Shown here: positions 42,561 through 51,233 of the stretch, in pieces
How positions within the stretch are numbered: the first letter of the stretch is position 1
Layout: every line of letters begins with the position of its first letter
Origin: Candidatus Aristotella avistercoris
GTDB lineage: Bacteria > Bacillota > Clostridia > Oscillospirales > Ruminococcaceae
Reading direction: 5' to 3'
Length of the DNA: 64,000 nt
Assembly: GCA_904397835.1 (NCBI GenBank)
Contig: CAJFOV010000052.1
Location: 62,001 to 126,000 of the forward strand
Made by a program: the position numbers and the translations under genes
Notes under the pieces: generated by a model
What the model saw: the letters and a program-made list of their open reading frames with translations, nothing else
Database searches by the model: none
What the model was told of the DNA's origin: nothing

Positions 42561-43004
42561 TCACTGGCGGGCTTCAATTTCTCCAATCTGGTTGACCCGG
42601 CGGGCGTGGCGGCCTCCCTCAAAGGGAGTATTCAAAAAGACATCCACCAGCTCCAGGGCCAGACCGATCCCCAGCACCCGTCCGCCCAGACAGAGGAAGT
42701 TTGCATTGTTGTGCAGGCGGGTGTATTTGGCGCTGAAGTAGTCGGAGCAGCAAGCGGCCCGGATGCCCTTGACCTTGTTGGCGGCCATGGAGATGCCGAT
42801 ACCGGTGCCGCAGCAGAGGATCCCCAGCTCCCCCTTGCCCGCCAGCAGGGCCTGCCCCGCCTGTTCTGCAATGAGGGGATAGTCGCAGGAGGACTGGTCA
42901 AAACAGCCCACATCCTCACAGGTGTGGCCCTGTTCCAGCAGGTGGGCCTTGATGGCCTCCTTGAGTGTAAAACCGCCGTGGTCGCTTCCCAATACAACTC
43001 TCAT
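42561..43004 (-). CDS. rpiB: ribose-5-phosphate isomerase B
   Basis: A 147-residue RpiB/LacAB family isomerase of the pentose phosphate pathway. The family hallmark is clear: LGSDHGGFTLKEAIKAHL, a CCGTGIGISMAANK catalytic cysteine loop, and LHNNANFLCLGGRVLG. The upstream frame is open, but ATG 43004 with GGAGG fits the family start. Its ATGA overlap with the tsaB stop shows translational coupling. Sugar-phosphate isomerase B is the common type in Firmicutes. Confidence 0.95.
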   Translation of the reverse strand: MRVVLGSDHGGFTLKEAIKAHLLEQGHTCEDVGCFDQSSCDYPLIAEQAGQALLAGKGELGILCCGTGIGISMAANKVKGIRAACCSDYFSAKYTRLHNNANFLCLGGRVLGIGLALELVDVFLNTPFEGGRHARRVNQIGEIEARQ

Positions 43005-43723
43005 GGTTTCGATTCCTCCGTATTCTGTTTCATACGCGCCATGCGCTCCCGTTCCGCCTGGGGCAGGCGCAGATAGATGGGGGCAAGCTCCTGGGCGGAG
43101 CAGACCCGCCCCTGCTGAAAGGCCTCCCACGCGGCAGTACAGAGACCTGCGGCGTGCTGGTACCGCAGGTGTTCGGGCGCAAGCCGCAGATGGGGCATGG
43201 ATGAACCATATGCATCATAACACAGCTGCGCCCCGTCGCCCACCAGGAAGATGGGCTCCTGATACTGGGACAGACGCTCCTGCAGCTCCTGCAGGGGGAT
43301 GGCAGCGTCCTCGCTCAAGCGCTGCAGCCGGCCGCCAACGCTGCGGAACAGGGCGGTATAGACCTGTTTGCAGCGGGCGTCCATAACGGCGCAGACCAAG
43401 GTGTCCACCCCTAAAAAATTGTGGGCCAGACACTCCAACGTGGAGATGGCTCCACAGGGTTTCCCCAGGGCATAAGCTATGCCTTTGACTGCGGCAATGC
43501 CAATGCGCAGCCCCGTAAAGGAGCCGGGGCCCACAGACACCGCCAGCAGGTCCACCTCCTCCAAGGAGGTCTGGGTGTGCTGCAGCAGAGTCTGGACCAT
43601 GGGCAGACTGGTCTGGCTGTGGGTGAGCTTGACTCGGATGTATTCCTCCCCCAACAGGGCGCCATCCTCCCACAGGGCGGTGGAGGCCGCCTGGGAGGAG
43701 GTGTCAATGGCAAGGATCTTCAA
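43001..43723 (-). CDS. tsaB: tRNA threonylcarbamoyladenosine biosynthesis protein TsaB
   Basis: TsaB is the inactive partner of TsaD in the complex that makes t6A37 in tRNAs reading ANN codons. The 240-residue protein has ILAIDTSSQAASTALWEDG at the start, then VSVGPGSFTGLRIGIAAVKG, the GPGSFTGLR motif of the family, and a C-terminal APIYLRLPQAERERM tail. It starts with TTG at 43723, after GGAGGGG; this start overlaps the tsaE stop codon by four bases (TTGA). The usual neighbours rimI and tsaD are not here. Confidence 0.93.
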   Translation of the reverse strand: MKILAIDTSSQAASTALWEDGALLGEEYIRVKLTHSQTSLPMVQTLLQHTQTSLEEVDLLAVSVGPGSFTGLRIGIAAVKGIAYALGKPCGAISTLECLAHNFLGVDTLVCAVMDARCKQVYTALFRSVGGRLQRLSEDAAIPLQELQERLSQYQEPIFLVGDGAQLCYDAYGSSMPHLRLAPEHLRYQHAAGLCTAAWEAFQQGRVCSAQELAPIYLRLPQAERERMARMKQNTEESKP

Positions 43724-44151
43724 AAGCGATCCCCTCCCTCCACGGTGATCTCCCGCCAGGATTCCTCCTGGCCGGGGGCGATGGTGATGACAATGGGGTG
43801 GTCCAGGGCCTCCGGAACGTTTTCGCTCCACTCGATGGCAAGGATGTTCTCCCCATCCAGGTAGTCAAAAAATCCGGTGGAGTACAGGTCCTCCCAGCTG
43901 GTGACCCGATACATGTCAAAGTGGCAGAGGGTGATGCCATTTTTCCCCCGGTACTCGTTGACCAGGGAGAAGGTGGGGCTGCAGACGTCGTCCTGGAGCC
44001 CCAATCCCCGGGCCAGCCCCCGGGTAAAGGCGGTCTTGCCCATCCCCATGCCGCCTCGGTAGGCGATCACATCCCCAGGGCGCAGCCGCTCTGCAATCTG
44101 TTGGGCAAACTCCTCCGTCTCTGCGGGGGAGTGGGTGACAATGTGTAACAT
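43720..44151 (-). CDS. tsaE: tRNA threonylcarbamoyladenosine biosynthesis ATPase TsaE
   Basis: TsaE is the ATPase that resets the TsaBD complex after t6A formation. The 143-residue protein has a P-loop, GGMGMGKTAFTRG, the VCSPTFSLVNEY segment and the FDMYR and EWSENV motifs. The family P-loop usually reads GxLGAGKT, so the two methionines are a mild variation. ATG 44151 follows GGGAGGTC. It is the head of a four-gene minus-strand unit with tsaB, rpiB and upp, in which stop and start codons overlap. Confidence 0.95.
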   Translation of the reverse strand: MLHIVTHSPAETEEFAQQIAERLRPGDVIAYRGGMGMGKTAFTRGLARGLGLQDDVCSPTFSLVNEYRGKNGITLCHFDMYRVTSWEDLYSTGFFDYLDGENILAIEWSENVPEALDHPIVITIAPGQEESWREITVEGGDRF

Positions 44152-44181
44152 AGGACCTCCCGATTCCTGTTTGCAGTCAGA

Positions 44182-44210
44182 AGCGTACCTTCCACAGGGG
44201 AAGGTACGCT
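44182..44210 (-). terminator. hairpin after fhs
   Basis: AGCGTACCTTCC pairs with GGAAGGTACGCT, 12 bp, between the fhs stop codon and tsaE. Confidence 0.6.
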
Positions 44211-44232
44211 CTGCAGTCAAAGGAGCATGTCG

Positions 44233-45900
44233 TTAGAACAGCCCCTGAATGACGCCATTTTCATCCACGTCGATGGAGAAGGCAGCAGCCTGTTTGGGCA
44301 GCCCCGGCATGGTCATAATGTCCCCAGTGAGGGCCACAATAAAGCCGGCGCCGGCGGAGAGGCGGACCTCCTTGACATTGATGGTAAAGCCCTCGGGCTT
44401 GCCCAGCAGAGCCGGGTTGTCCGACAGGGAGTACTGGGTCTTGGCCACGCAGATGGGCAGATCCCCCTTGCCCAGTTCCTCAATGCCCTTGATGGACTTT
44501 TTGGCCCCGGGGGTAAAGGTCACGCCGTCGGCCCGGTAGATCTCCCGGGCGATGGTGCCAATCTTCTCCTCAATGGTGGCCCCTGTATCATACAGGAAGT
44601 GGAAGTTGGAGGGCTGCTCGCAGGCCTCCACCACCAGTTTGGCCAGGTCCACACCGCCTTCGCCGCCCTTGGCAAAGACCTCCGACAGGGCGTAGGAGAC
44701 CTGGTTCTTCTGGCAGAATTCCTCAAGCAGCGCCAGCTCCCCATCGGTGTCGCTGTCAAAGCGGTTGATGGCCACCACCACGGGGACCCCATACTTGCGC
44801 ATATTCTCCACATGGACCTGCAGGTTTACCATACCCTTGGCCAGGGCCTCCAGGTTCTCCTTGGAGCAGTCAGCCTTGGGCACGCCGCCGTTATACTTGA
44901 GGGCCCGCAGGGTGGCCACCACCACAATGGCAGAGGGGGCAATGCCCGCATAGCGGCACTTGATGTCCAAGAACTTTTCTGCCCCCAGATCCGAGCCGAA
45001 GCCCGCCTCGGTGATGACATAGTCCGCCAGTTTCAGCGCCAGCTTGGTGGCACGCACCGAGTTGCAGCCGTGGGCGATGTTGGCAAAGGGTCCGCCATGC
45101 ATGAGGACCGGGGTGTTCTCCAGGGTCTGGACCAGGTTGGGCTTGAGAGCGTCCTTCAGCAGGACTGTCATGGCCCCCTGGGCCTTCAGATCCCGGGCAT
45201 AGACTGGGCGGTTGTCCCAGGTGTAGGCCACCAGGATATCCCCCAGCCGGCGCTTGAGGTCCTGCAGATCCTTGGCCAGGCAGAGGATGGCCATCACCTC
45301 GCTGGCCACGGTGATCATAAAGCCGTCCTCCCGGGGAATGCCGTTGGCCTTGCCGCCAAGGCCGATGGTCACATGCCGCAGGGCGCGGTCGTTCATATCC
45401 AGGCAGCGCTTAAAGAGGATGCGTCGGGGGTCGATCCCCAGCTCGTTCCCCTGCTGCAGGTGGTTGTCGATGATGGCACAGAGCAGGTTGTTGGCCGCGG
45501 TGATGGCGTGCATGTCACCGGTAAAGTGCAGGTTGATGTCCTCCATGGGCACCGCCTGGGCATAGCCGCCGCCGGCGGCGCCCCCTTTGATGCCGAACAC
45601 AGGGCCCAGGGAGGGCTCACGCAGGGCGGTGATGGCCTTCTTCCCGATCTTGGCCATGGCCTGTCCCAGTCCCACAGAGGTGGTGGTTTTGCCCTCACCA
45701 GCAGGGGTGGGGTTGATGGCGGTGACCAAAATCAGCTTGCCATCGGGATTTTGGGCGGTGCGCTGGATCACCTCGTCAGAGACCTTGGCCTTGTAGTGGC
45801 CGTAGGGCTCCAGCTCCTGGGGGGCAATCCCCAGCTCCGCTGCAACATCTACAATGGGCTTCATTTTGGCACTTTGTGCGATTTGGATGTCAGATAGCAT
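44233..45900 (-). CDS. fhs: formate-tetrahydrofolate ligase
   Basis: Fhs makes 10-formyl-THF from formate, THF and ATP. It supplies one-carbon units and, in acetogens, is part of the Wood-Ljungdahl pathway. The 555-residue protein has the P-loop ATP site [18 protein letters not shown], the [20 protein letters not shown] motif, and the [15 protein letters not shown] block. ATG 45900 is chosen: GGAG is seven bases upstream, while the ATG two codons earlier touches the RBS. It has its own promoter. No other Wood-Ljungdahl gene is nearby, so folate one-carbon supply is the safer role. Confidence 0.97.
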   Translation of the reverse strand: MLSDIQIAQSAKMKPIVDVAAELGIAPQELEPYGHYKAKVSDEVIQRTAQNPDGKLILVTAINPTPAGEGKTTTSVGLGQAMAKIGKKAITALREPSLGPVFGIKGGAAGGGYAQAVPMEDINLHFTGDMHAITAANNLLCAIIDNHLQQGNELGIDPRRILFKRCLDMNDRALRHVTIGLGGKANGIPREDGFMITVASEVMAILCLAKDLQDLKRRLGDILVAYTWDNRPVYARDLKAQGAMTVLLKDALKPNLVQTLENTPVLMHGGPFANIAHGCNSVRATKLALKLADYVITEAGFGSDLGAEKFLDIKCRYAGIAPSAIVVVATLRALKYNGGVPKADCSKENLEALAKGMVNLQVHVENMRKYGVPVVVAINRFDSDTDGELALLEEFCQKNQVSYALSEVFAKGGEGGVDLAKLVVEACEQPSNFHFLYDTGATIEEKIGTIAREIYRADGVTFTPGAKKSIKGIEELGKGDLPICVAKTQYSLSDNPALLGKPEGFTINVKEVRLSAGAGFIVALTGDIMTMPGLPKQAAAFSIDVDENGVIQGLF

Positions 45901-45947
45901 TGCCATTCTCCTATCGATTGGCGCGAAACGCGTCGTACTTTAGTTCC

Positions 45948-45976
45948 AGTATAACACAGGGGAAAAGGTTCATCAA
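45948..45976 (-). promoter_or_regulatory. promoter of fhs
   Basis: On the minus strand TTGATG (45976-45971) and TATACT (45953-45948) at 17-base spacing. Confidence 0.65.
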
Positions 45977-46009
45977 TTTGTTTGTCAAGAAATCTTCAGA
46001 AGTTTTTCC

Positions 46010-46038
46010 TTGCACATTTTAGCGCAAAATAATATAAT
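46010..46038 (+). promoter_or_regulatory. promoter of the FtsW/RodA gene
   Basis: TTGCAC (46010-46015) and TATAAT (46033-46038) at 17-base spacing, divergent from the fhs promoter. The leader is about 155 bases. Confidence 0.75.
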
Positions 46039-46198
46039 AAACTCGACTACTTTTGTGCTGGAAAAGCCAGTTTGGTACAGCATTTCACCGATGGGGGTGG
46101 CGCATGTCGATGAGGGACGCCACGATGGTACTGTAAGGGGTTTGTTGGACCCCTTGGGATCAATCTTGCTGCTGCCGGGCTGGAGGAAGGAACCTTTC

Positions 46199-47326
46199 AT
46201 GAAACAGTTCTTTGCGCCCATTGGGCGTTATTTCCGGGAGACGGATAAGTGGCTCTATCTCTTTTGTATTTTGGCCTCCAGCTACAGTGTGCTGATCCTG
46301 GCAGGCATCGCCTATGCGGGCACCACCGGCACCAGACAGATTCTAGTGCAAGCTATGGCAACTTTGATTGGCCTGGTGGCAACGGTCGTCATGTCCAAGA
46401 TTGATTACCGCTTTATGGCAAATCTTTGGAAGCTACATCTGCCTGTCACCTTGGGGCTGGTGATTTTGACCTTGTTTATCGGCGTATCCCCTGGAGATAC
46501 GGATGACCACGCCTGGCTGAGTCTCTTTGGCGGCAGGCTGTTTCTTCAGCCGGCGGAGCTGCTGAAGATCTCCTTTATCCTCACCTTTGCGCTGCATCTG
46601 GAAAAGGTGAAGGAACATATCAACAAACCGATCAACGTGCTCCTTCTCTGCCTGCATGGGGGAATCCCCGTGTTGCTGATCCATCAACAGGGGGACGATG
46701 GGTCCGCCCTGGTATTTTTGGGCATCTTTTTGTGCATGTTTTTTGCCGCCGGCCTGAGCTGGAAATACATCGCTGCCGGCATTGGCGCCCTTGCAATCGC
46801 CTGCCCTCTGGTGTGGAACTTTGTCATGAGCACCGACCAGAAAAACCGCTTTTTGGCCGTCTATGCGCCGGATCAGGTGGACAGCGCTACCTTGTGGCAG
46901 CAGATGATGGGCATCCGGGCCATCGGTTCCGGTGGTGTCTTTGGCAAGGGGCTCTTCAGTGGGGAGCATACCAACGTCCCCATGATCTACAACGACTTTA
47001 TCTTTGCCTACATCGGGGAGGCCCTGGGTTTTGTGGGGGCTGTGGCGGCGCTGCTGCTGCTCATGGCCATCTGTGCAAGAATTTTGCTCAACAGCCGCCA
47101 GGTGGAAGATCAATTGGGCAAGTACATCTGTGTCGGCGTTTTCTCTATGATTGCTGTGCAGACCTTTATCAATGTGGGCATGTGCCTGAATTTGATTCCG
47201 GTCATCGGCATCACCATGCCCTTCTTCTCCGCTGGCGGATCCTCTGTGGTGGCCCTCTATTTGGGCATCGGGTTAGCTATGAGCGTCTATATGCACAACA
47301 AGAAAAACCTCTTCAGCGATAGTTGA
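46199..47326 (+). CDS. FtsW/RodA/SpoVE family glycosyltransferase
   Basis: A SEDS membrane protein of 375 residues that polymerises lipid II glycan strands. About ten membrane helices are visible, with LFLQPAELLKISFILTFALH near the catalytic loop, GALVFLGIFLCMFFAAG-like helices, and the conserved IYNDFIFAYIGEALGFVGA and GITMPFFSAGGSSVVALYLG motifs. It lacks the usual partner PBP next door. Elongation (RodA), division (FtsW) or spore cortex (SpoVE) roles cannot be told apart by eye. ATG 46199 follows GGAGGAAGGA; the upstream frame lacks an RBS. Confidence 0.9.
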   Translation: MKQFFAPIGRYFRETDKWLYLFCILASSYSVLILAGIAYAGTTGTRQILVQAMATLIGLVATVVMSKIDYRFMANLWKLHLPVTLGLVILTLFIGVSPGDTDDHAWLSLFGGRLFLQPAELLKISFILTFALHLEKVKEHINKPINVLLLCLHGGIPVLLIHQQGDDGSALVFLGIFLCMFFAAGLSWKYIAAGIGALAIACPLVWNFVMSTDQKNRFLAVYAPDQVDSATLWQQMMGIRAIGSGGVFGKGLFSGEHTNVPMIYNDFIFAYIGEALGFVGAVAALLLLMAICARILLNSRQVEDQLGKYICVGVFSMIAVQTFINVGMCLNLIPVIGITMPFFSAGGSSVVALYLGIGLAMSVYMHNKKNLFSDS

Positions 47327-47338
47327 TCAGCAGAACGG

Positions 47339-47367
47339 TTGTATTTTGATCAAATTAATGATACACT
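47339..47367 (+). promoter_or_regulatory. promoter of the small membrane protein gene
   Basis: TTGTAT (47339-47344) and TACACT (47362-47367) at 17-base spacing. Confidence 0.55.
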
Positions 47368-47408
47368 GTTTTGGTATCATCGCATATGAAACCAAAGGAG
47401 GAGTTATC

Positions 47409-47663
47409 ATGTTTACAAGCCATGGCGCAGAGACCGGGCTGATGATGGCGGCGGGAATCTTGCTGTTGATTTCAGCAATTTTTCTTTTCCTCATTGCCAG
47501 CCGTCATAAAGAGAACCGCAATATCTGCCTGCGCTGGAGTTGGGGTGGCCTGGTAGGTGTGCTGATGGGGGTGGCCTTTTTAATGAATCGCGCGTCCCTT
47601 GCACTGATGGCCGCTGTTCTTGGATTTGCATTGACCATAGGGATGGCCACTAAAAAGTTGTAA
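47409..47663 (+). CDS. small membrane protein (84 aa), function unknown
   Basis: I do not recognise this protein. It has three likely membrane segments (LMMAAGILLLISAIFLFLIA, LVGVLMGVAFLM, LALMAAVLGFALTIGMA) with a basic loop, RHKENRNICLRW, after the first. ATG 47409 is preceded by AAAGGAGGAG, and there is a plausible promoter and a terminator, so it is very likely expressed alone. The upstream frame starting at 47346 would run through the promoter and is rejected. Its neighbours are an SEDS wall enzyme and a Spo0A-like protein, which does not reveal a role. Confidence 0.75.
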   Translation: MFTSHGAETGLMMAAGILLLISAIFLFLIASRHKENRNICLRWSWGGLVGVLMGVAFLMNRASLALMAAVLGFALTIGMATKKL

Positions 47664-47717
47664 TGTGCTATGCCACCGCATCACAAACAGCTCGTTTCAT
47701 ATGTATTTATGGCATAA

Positions 47718-47751
47718 AAAGGGATCTGTCCACTGGATGACAGATCCCTTT
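47718..47751 (+). terminator. terminator of the small membrane protein gene
   Basis: AAAGGGATCTGTC and GACAGATCCCTTT form a perfect 13-bp stem around CACTGGAT, followed by TTTGTC. Confidence 0.8.
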
Positions 47752-47890
47752 GTCTTTTCATTGCATCGTGGCGCGCTACAAACCGTTGCTGATCAGGCAC
47801 AAAGAAACAACCGCCTCCCCCTCTCTTTCTACACAGAATGGAAGAGCCTGGTTTTGAACGCAATGTCGAGTGGATATGGACGCTTTTGAA

Positions 47891-48271
47891 CTAATCTTTG
47901 GAGGAAAAAACAGGGGACAAGGGGGATGGGGCGCCAAATGTCTGCGCATGGCTGCGGATGAGATAGGAGGAGAGAATCGAGATAAATTCCCCAGTGGTGG
48001 GCCGGTCTAACAGATCATATCCAGCCAGCTGGTTGAGAAGGGGGCGGTTCCCCCTGGCCCAACAGTTACACACCACCGTGCGGAGATTGCGTTCTACACA
48101 GGTTTTATCGGTCTCAAATTTGTCTGCTACCATGGGATAGAGCTCCTTGGTGACAGAGAGCAGGCGGTCCTCATCCTCCAGGGCAAGTGTGATGGCCTCC
48201 CGGAGATAGCGTGATCCCCGGTAGGTAGAGGGGATGCCCAGCTGCCAAATCAAATCTTGAATTTCTGTCAT
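47891..48271 (-). CDS. stand-alone Spo0A C-terminal DNA-binding domain protein
   Basis: A 126-residue protein with only the effector domain of the sporulation master regulator Spo0A. The match is direct: IWQLGIPSTYRGSRYLREAI, then SVTKELYPMVADKFETDKTC, VERNLRTVV and WARGNRPLLNQL, the helices that contact the 0A box. The receiver domain is absent, so it cannot be phosphorylated in the normal way. It might compete with Spo0A at its sites or act as a constitutive regulator. ATG 48271 after AAAGGATGG is preferred to the in-frame ATG three codons earlier. The C-terminal SPVFSSKD tail is not part of the domain. Confidence 0.85.
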   Translation of the reverse strand: MTEIQDLIWQLGIPSTYRGSRYLREAITLALEDEDRLLSVTKELYPMVADKFETDKTCVERNLRTVVCNCWARGNRPLLNQLAGYDLLDRPTTGEFISILSSYLIRSHAQTFGAPSPLSPVFSSKD

Positions 48272-48446
48272 TGTTACCATCCTTTCTATAGAAGATGGTA
48301 AAGGGAAAACAAGAAAAGAGAGAATAATCGACAGAAAAAGACAGCTGACGACGGTGAATTGGGAAAAGTGTTGGCTTATTTTTGCACTTGTTGCCTCTTT
48401 TTGTGGAAGGATGGGCTGGCGCCCTGGCGAACAAGACGATGAGAAA

Positions 48447-48480
48447 GAACGGACCCTTCCCCAGAGGGATGGGCCCGTTC
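48447..48480 (-). terminator. imperfect hairpin after the EamA gene
   Basis: GAACGGACCCTTCCC and GGGATGGGCCCGTTC pair with two mismatches, 32 bases past the stop codon. Confidence 0.5.
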
Positions 48481-48511
48481 TTAGCAGTACAGATTGTTTT
48501 GTTTTACACCG

Positions 48512-49387
48512 CTACTTGGAGGCAGGCTGCTCATGGCGGTTGTTATAGAAGAACATCACCACAGAGATCCCGCAGATGACCACATAGCCCAGGACACTCC
48601 ACACGTCCGGCACCTGATGGAAAAAGATGAATCCAAAGAGGGCGGAGAAGAGGATCTGGCTGTAGTCGTAGATGGAGATCTCCCGAGCAGGGGCATGGGT
48701 GTAGGCGGCGGTGATGGCAAACTGGCCGCCGGAGGCAGCAAAGCCTGCCAGACAGAGCATGCCCAATTGATAGCCGGTCATGGGATGGTAGTCCAGCAAA
48801 ATGAAGGGCAGTACAACCACACAGGAGAAGACAGAAAAGAAGAAGACAATAAAGGGCCCCTTGACACCCCGCTGACCCAGGGCGCGCACAAAGGTGTAAG
48901 CAATGCCGGCGGACATTCCACCCAACACACCCAGCAGGGAGGGGAGCATAGAGTCCCCCAGGGAGAAGCCCGGTTTGATGATGAGCAACGCCCCCACAAA
49001 GGCGACATCGATGCCAAAGAGCTGAAAGGGTTTGATCTTCTCCTTCAGGAGAAAGTAGGAGCAGAAGATGGCGAAGAATGGCGAGAGTTTGTTGAGCATG
49101 TTCGCATCCGAGAGCACCATATGGTCCACCGCATAGAAATTGCAGAGAACCCCCAGGGTGCCAAAAAAAGCCCGCATGAACAGGTAGGGCAGATCCTTAG
49201 CCCGAAAGACCAGGTTGCTGCGGTCTTTGAACAGCAGAATGGAAGCAAAGACGACCGAGACAATGTTGCGGAAAAAGCTCTTTTGAATGGACGGCAGATC
49301 CCCCGCCAGACGCACAAAGGTGCTCATAAGGGCAAAGCAGAAAGCGGAACATAGGATGTAGCCAATGGCTTTGGTCTTGGAACTCAT
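48512..49387 (-). CDS. EamA/DMT family transporter
   Basis: A 291-residue inner-membrane protein with ten hydrophobic helices arranged as two EamA repeats of five, the drug/metabolite transporter layout. The first repeat holds AIGYILCSAFCFALMSTFVR and the typical FFGTLGVLCNFYAV segment; the second begins near GVLGGMSAGIAYTFVRALG. RBS GGAGAGG precedes ATG. Family members export amino acids, purines or other small metabolites; nothing in the context picks one. It is transcribed toward the Spo0A-like gene and probably stands alone. Confidence 0.88.
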   Translation of the reverse strand: MSSKTKAIGYILCSAFCFALMSTFVRLAGDLPSIQKSFFRNIVSVVFASILLFKDRSNLVFRAKDLPYLFMRAFFGTLGVLCNFYAVDHMVLSDANMLNKLSPFFAIFCSYFLLKEKIKPFQLFGIDVAFVGALLIIKPGFSLGDSMLPSLLGVLGGMSAGIAYTFVRALGQRGVKGPFIVFFFSVFSCVVVLPFILLDYHPMTGYQLGMLCLAGFAASGGQFAITAAYTHAPAREISIYDYSQILFSALFGFIFFHQVPDVWSVLGYVVICGISVVMFFYNNRHEQPASK

Positions 49388-49455
49388 AGTTTTCCTCTCC
49401 GAGATGATGGATCAAGGTGTATAGCGGCCGGTGGTATCAAGTGCAAGGCATCTCA

Positions 49456-50013
49456 TCACCCGGAGCGGTGGTCGGGATGGAGGAAAATGTAGCGCTCCCG
49501 GCTCAAGTAGGAGAAATGCTCCACCCGCAGGTCCCCCAGAGGGGAGGGCTCCAGCCCGCTGCTGTGGTGGTAGAGGAAGCCACACTTTTCCTGAACCCGT
49601 TTGGATTGGTGGTTGCCATCGTAGTATCCACACCAGACACCGGTGCAGCCCAGATCTTCAAAACAGCGGCGAAGAAGCCGTTCCACGGCCTCAGGAACCA
49701 GTCCCTGGCCCCAAAAGGGGACGCCGATCCAATAGCCGATCTCTGCCTCAGATTCTCCCATGGGGGCGGAGCCCGATCTAGGCTTCATGATGCTGGCGCT
49801 GCCGACAGCTTGTCCCGTTTCTCGGAGCACGAGGGCATAGGTCTCCGGTGGGGCAAGGACTGTGCGGATGATCAGCCTGCTCTCCTCCACACTGGTGTGG
49901 GGCTGCCAGCCGGCAATGGGGCCCACGCGCGGGTCCTTGGCATACTGATACAGATCCGCCGCGTCCGCCTCCTGCCAAGGCCGCAGAATGAGGCGTTGGG
50001 TCTGTAAAATCAT
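49456..50013 (-). CDS. GNAT family N-acetyltransferase (RimJ/RimL-like)
   Basis: A 185-residue acyl-CoA transferase. It starts MILQTQRLILRPWQEADAAD, the RimJ-type opening, and has the acetyl-CoA loop region around EIGYWIGVPFWGQGLVPEAV, where the QxxGxG/A element sits, then SKRVQEKCGF near the end. These enzymes acetylate ribosomal protein N-termini, antibiotics or other amines. ATG 50013 after GAGGAGG is the start; the TTG two codons upstream is too near the RBS. The upstream region holds a TAGAGCAT/ATGCTCTA inverted repeat, a possible operator. Confidence 0.88.
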   Translation of the reverse strand: MILQTQRLILRPWQEADAADLYQYAKDPRVGPIAGWQPHTSVEESRLIIRTVLAPPETYALVLRETGQAVGSASIMKPRSGSAPMGESEAEIGYWIGVPFWGQGLVPEAVERLLRRCFEDLGCTGVWCGYYDGNHQSKRVQEKCGFLYHHSSGLEPSPLGDLRVEHFSYLSRERYIFLHPDHRSG

Positions 50014-50043
50014 GGGCAAGACCTCCTCGTTGTGAGATGATGA

Positions 50044-50080
50044 TAGAGCATATCACATATTATCATTTTACCATGCTCTA
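50044..50080. promoter_or_regulatory. inverted repeat around the GNAT promoter
   Basis: TAGAGCAT (50044-50051) and ATGCTCTA (50073-50080). On the minus strand an extended -10, TGGTAAAAT, lies between the arms. A repressor site is plausible. Confidence 0.4.
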
Positions 50081-50179
50081 CCAAGGATCGCAACCATTCC
50101 GCAGCGGTTCTGTCCAAGCAGCGGTACCCCAGGAAAAAAGAATCAGAGAACCCATGCCGCCCTTTTGCCCCAAAATGTC

Positions 50180-50224
50180 GCGGCTCCCCGAAGCACCTAT
50201 GTGGGTGGGGATCGGGGGAGCCGC
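50180..50224 (-). terminator. hairpin downstream of the amidase gene
   Basis: GCGGCTCCCC and GGGGAGCCGC form a perfect 10-bp stem about 95 bases past the amidase stop codon. No U-tract. Confidence 0.45.
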
Positions 50225-50318
50225 TTGGAGGGAAAACCGTGACATCCAAATTGGATGGGGAGGGGGAAAGCATAGGATGTTCCGCACAAAAGCAAAAGGA
50301 GAAATGGGGTCTGATCCC

Positions 50319-51050
50319 TTACACCGTGATATAGCGAGACGCCGCATATCCCACGGTGCCGTTGTAGTTGACCACGTACCAATCTTCCCACTGACCCAGG
50401 GCGGTGATCTTGGCCCCGTTATAGGCCTGGGTGAGCACCGGGGCAGTGAGGGAGGGCTTGCTGCGGATGTTGAGTCGCCCAGAATTGAGGGTGACGGTGC
50501 CTGTGCGGGGCGGCTGAGGCTGCACAAAGGGAATATCAAAATATTCGCACAGCGATTTGACCACCGCAATGGCCATGTTTTGGATGTTGTTCTTGATCCA
50601 ATTGGCATCTTCCACATTGTCGTGGTAGGCAAACTCAATGAGTACCGCCGGCGCCCTGGTCTTGGTCACCTCCCCCAGATAGGTGGTGGTGAGGGCCCGC
50701 ACCCGGCCAGGGTAAATCTCCTTTAAGTTTTTCACCAAGATGTCTGCCATGCGCTTGCCGTCTGCGCTGTTGGGGTAGTAGTAGACCTCGGCCCCTTGGA
50801 CGTTCCCTGCATTGCTCTCTGGGGCGGCATTGGAGTGCAGGGCGATGTGAAAGTCATAGTTCCCGGCGTTGGATGCTCGGATGGATTGGGCTGCGGTCAT
50901 ATCCGGTGTGTTGCGGGTGTATTGAATGCCGCTGGAGCGCAGGTAGGGGATCATGGCATCTGCCACCAGGTTCATATACTGCTCCTCATTCCCACCGTTG
51001 ACGTATGGGTTGCCCTCCTGGGTGGAGGGGCTCAAATAAATTTTTGGCAT
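50319..51050 (-). CDS. N-acetylmuramoyl-L-alanine amidase with SH3 domain
   Basis: A 243-residue Amidase_3 enzyme that cuts the bond between muramic acid and the stem peptide. The zinc ligands are in YLSPSTQEGNPYVNGGNEEQ (E of the start region), the IALHSNAAPE histidine, and PAVLIEFAYHDN with the catalytic glutamate. Residues about 185-243 are a bacterial SH3 domain that begins TVTLNSGRLNIRSKPSL. There is no signal peptide from ATG 51050 (RBS TGGAGG), which fits autolysins released in other ways or spore-linked amidases. The N-terminal motif begins very close to the start, so the domain is not truncated. Confidence 0.88.
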   Translation of the reverse strand: MPKIYLSPSTQEGNPYVNGGNEEQYMNLVADAMIPYLRSSGIQYTRNTPDMTAAQSIRASNAGNYDFHIALHSNAAPESNAGNVQGAEVYYYPNSADGKRMADILVKNLKEIYPGRVRALTTTYLGEVTKTRAPAVLIEFAYHDNVEDANWIKNNIQNMAIAVVKSLCEYFDIPFVQPQPPRTGTVTLNSGRLNIRSKPSLTAPVLTQAYNGAKITALGQWEDWYVVNYNGTVGYAASRYITV

Positions 51051-51185
51051 ACCTTTGGGCCTCCATCTCACAGATTTTTTGTTGTATTCTATGAGGAATG
51101 GGGCAAAAATGTGTTCCAATCCGGCAAAACAAACGGTCTGCTAAAAAAGTAGGTTCAATCATAAAGAGAACATGGGAAGCGAAAA

Positions 51186-51218
51186 GGGCGGTCCCTCTCG
51201 TATAAGGAGAGACCGCCC
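51186..51218 (-). terminator. terminator of the aminotransferase gene
   Basis: GGGCGGTC pairs with GACCGCCC, with an inner GAGAG/CTCTC-type pairing; on the minus strand it is followed by GCCCTTTTCG. Confidence 0.7.
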
Positions 51219-51233
51219 AGATAAACGGTACTT

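Noticed and set aside
44227..45897. 556-codon plus-strand frame
   Set aside because: Exact antisense shadow of fhs.
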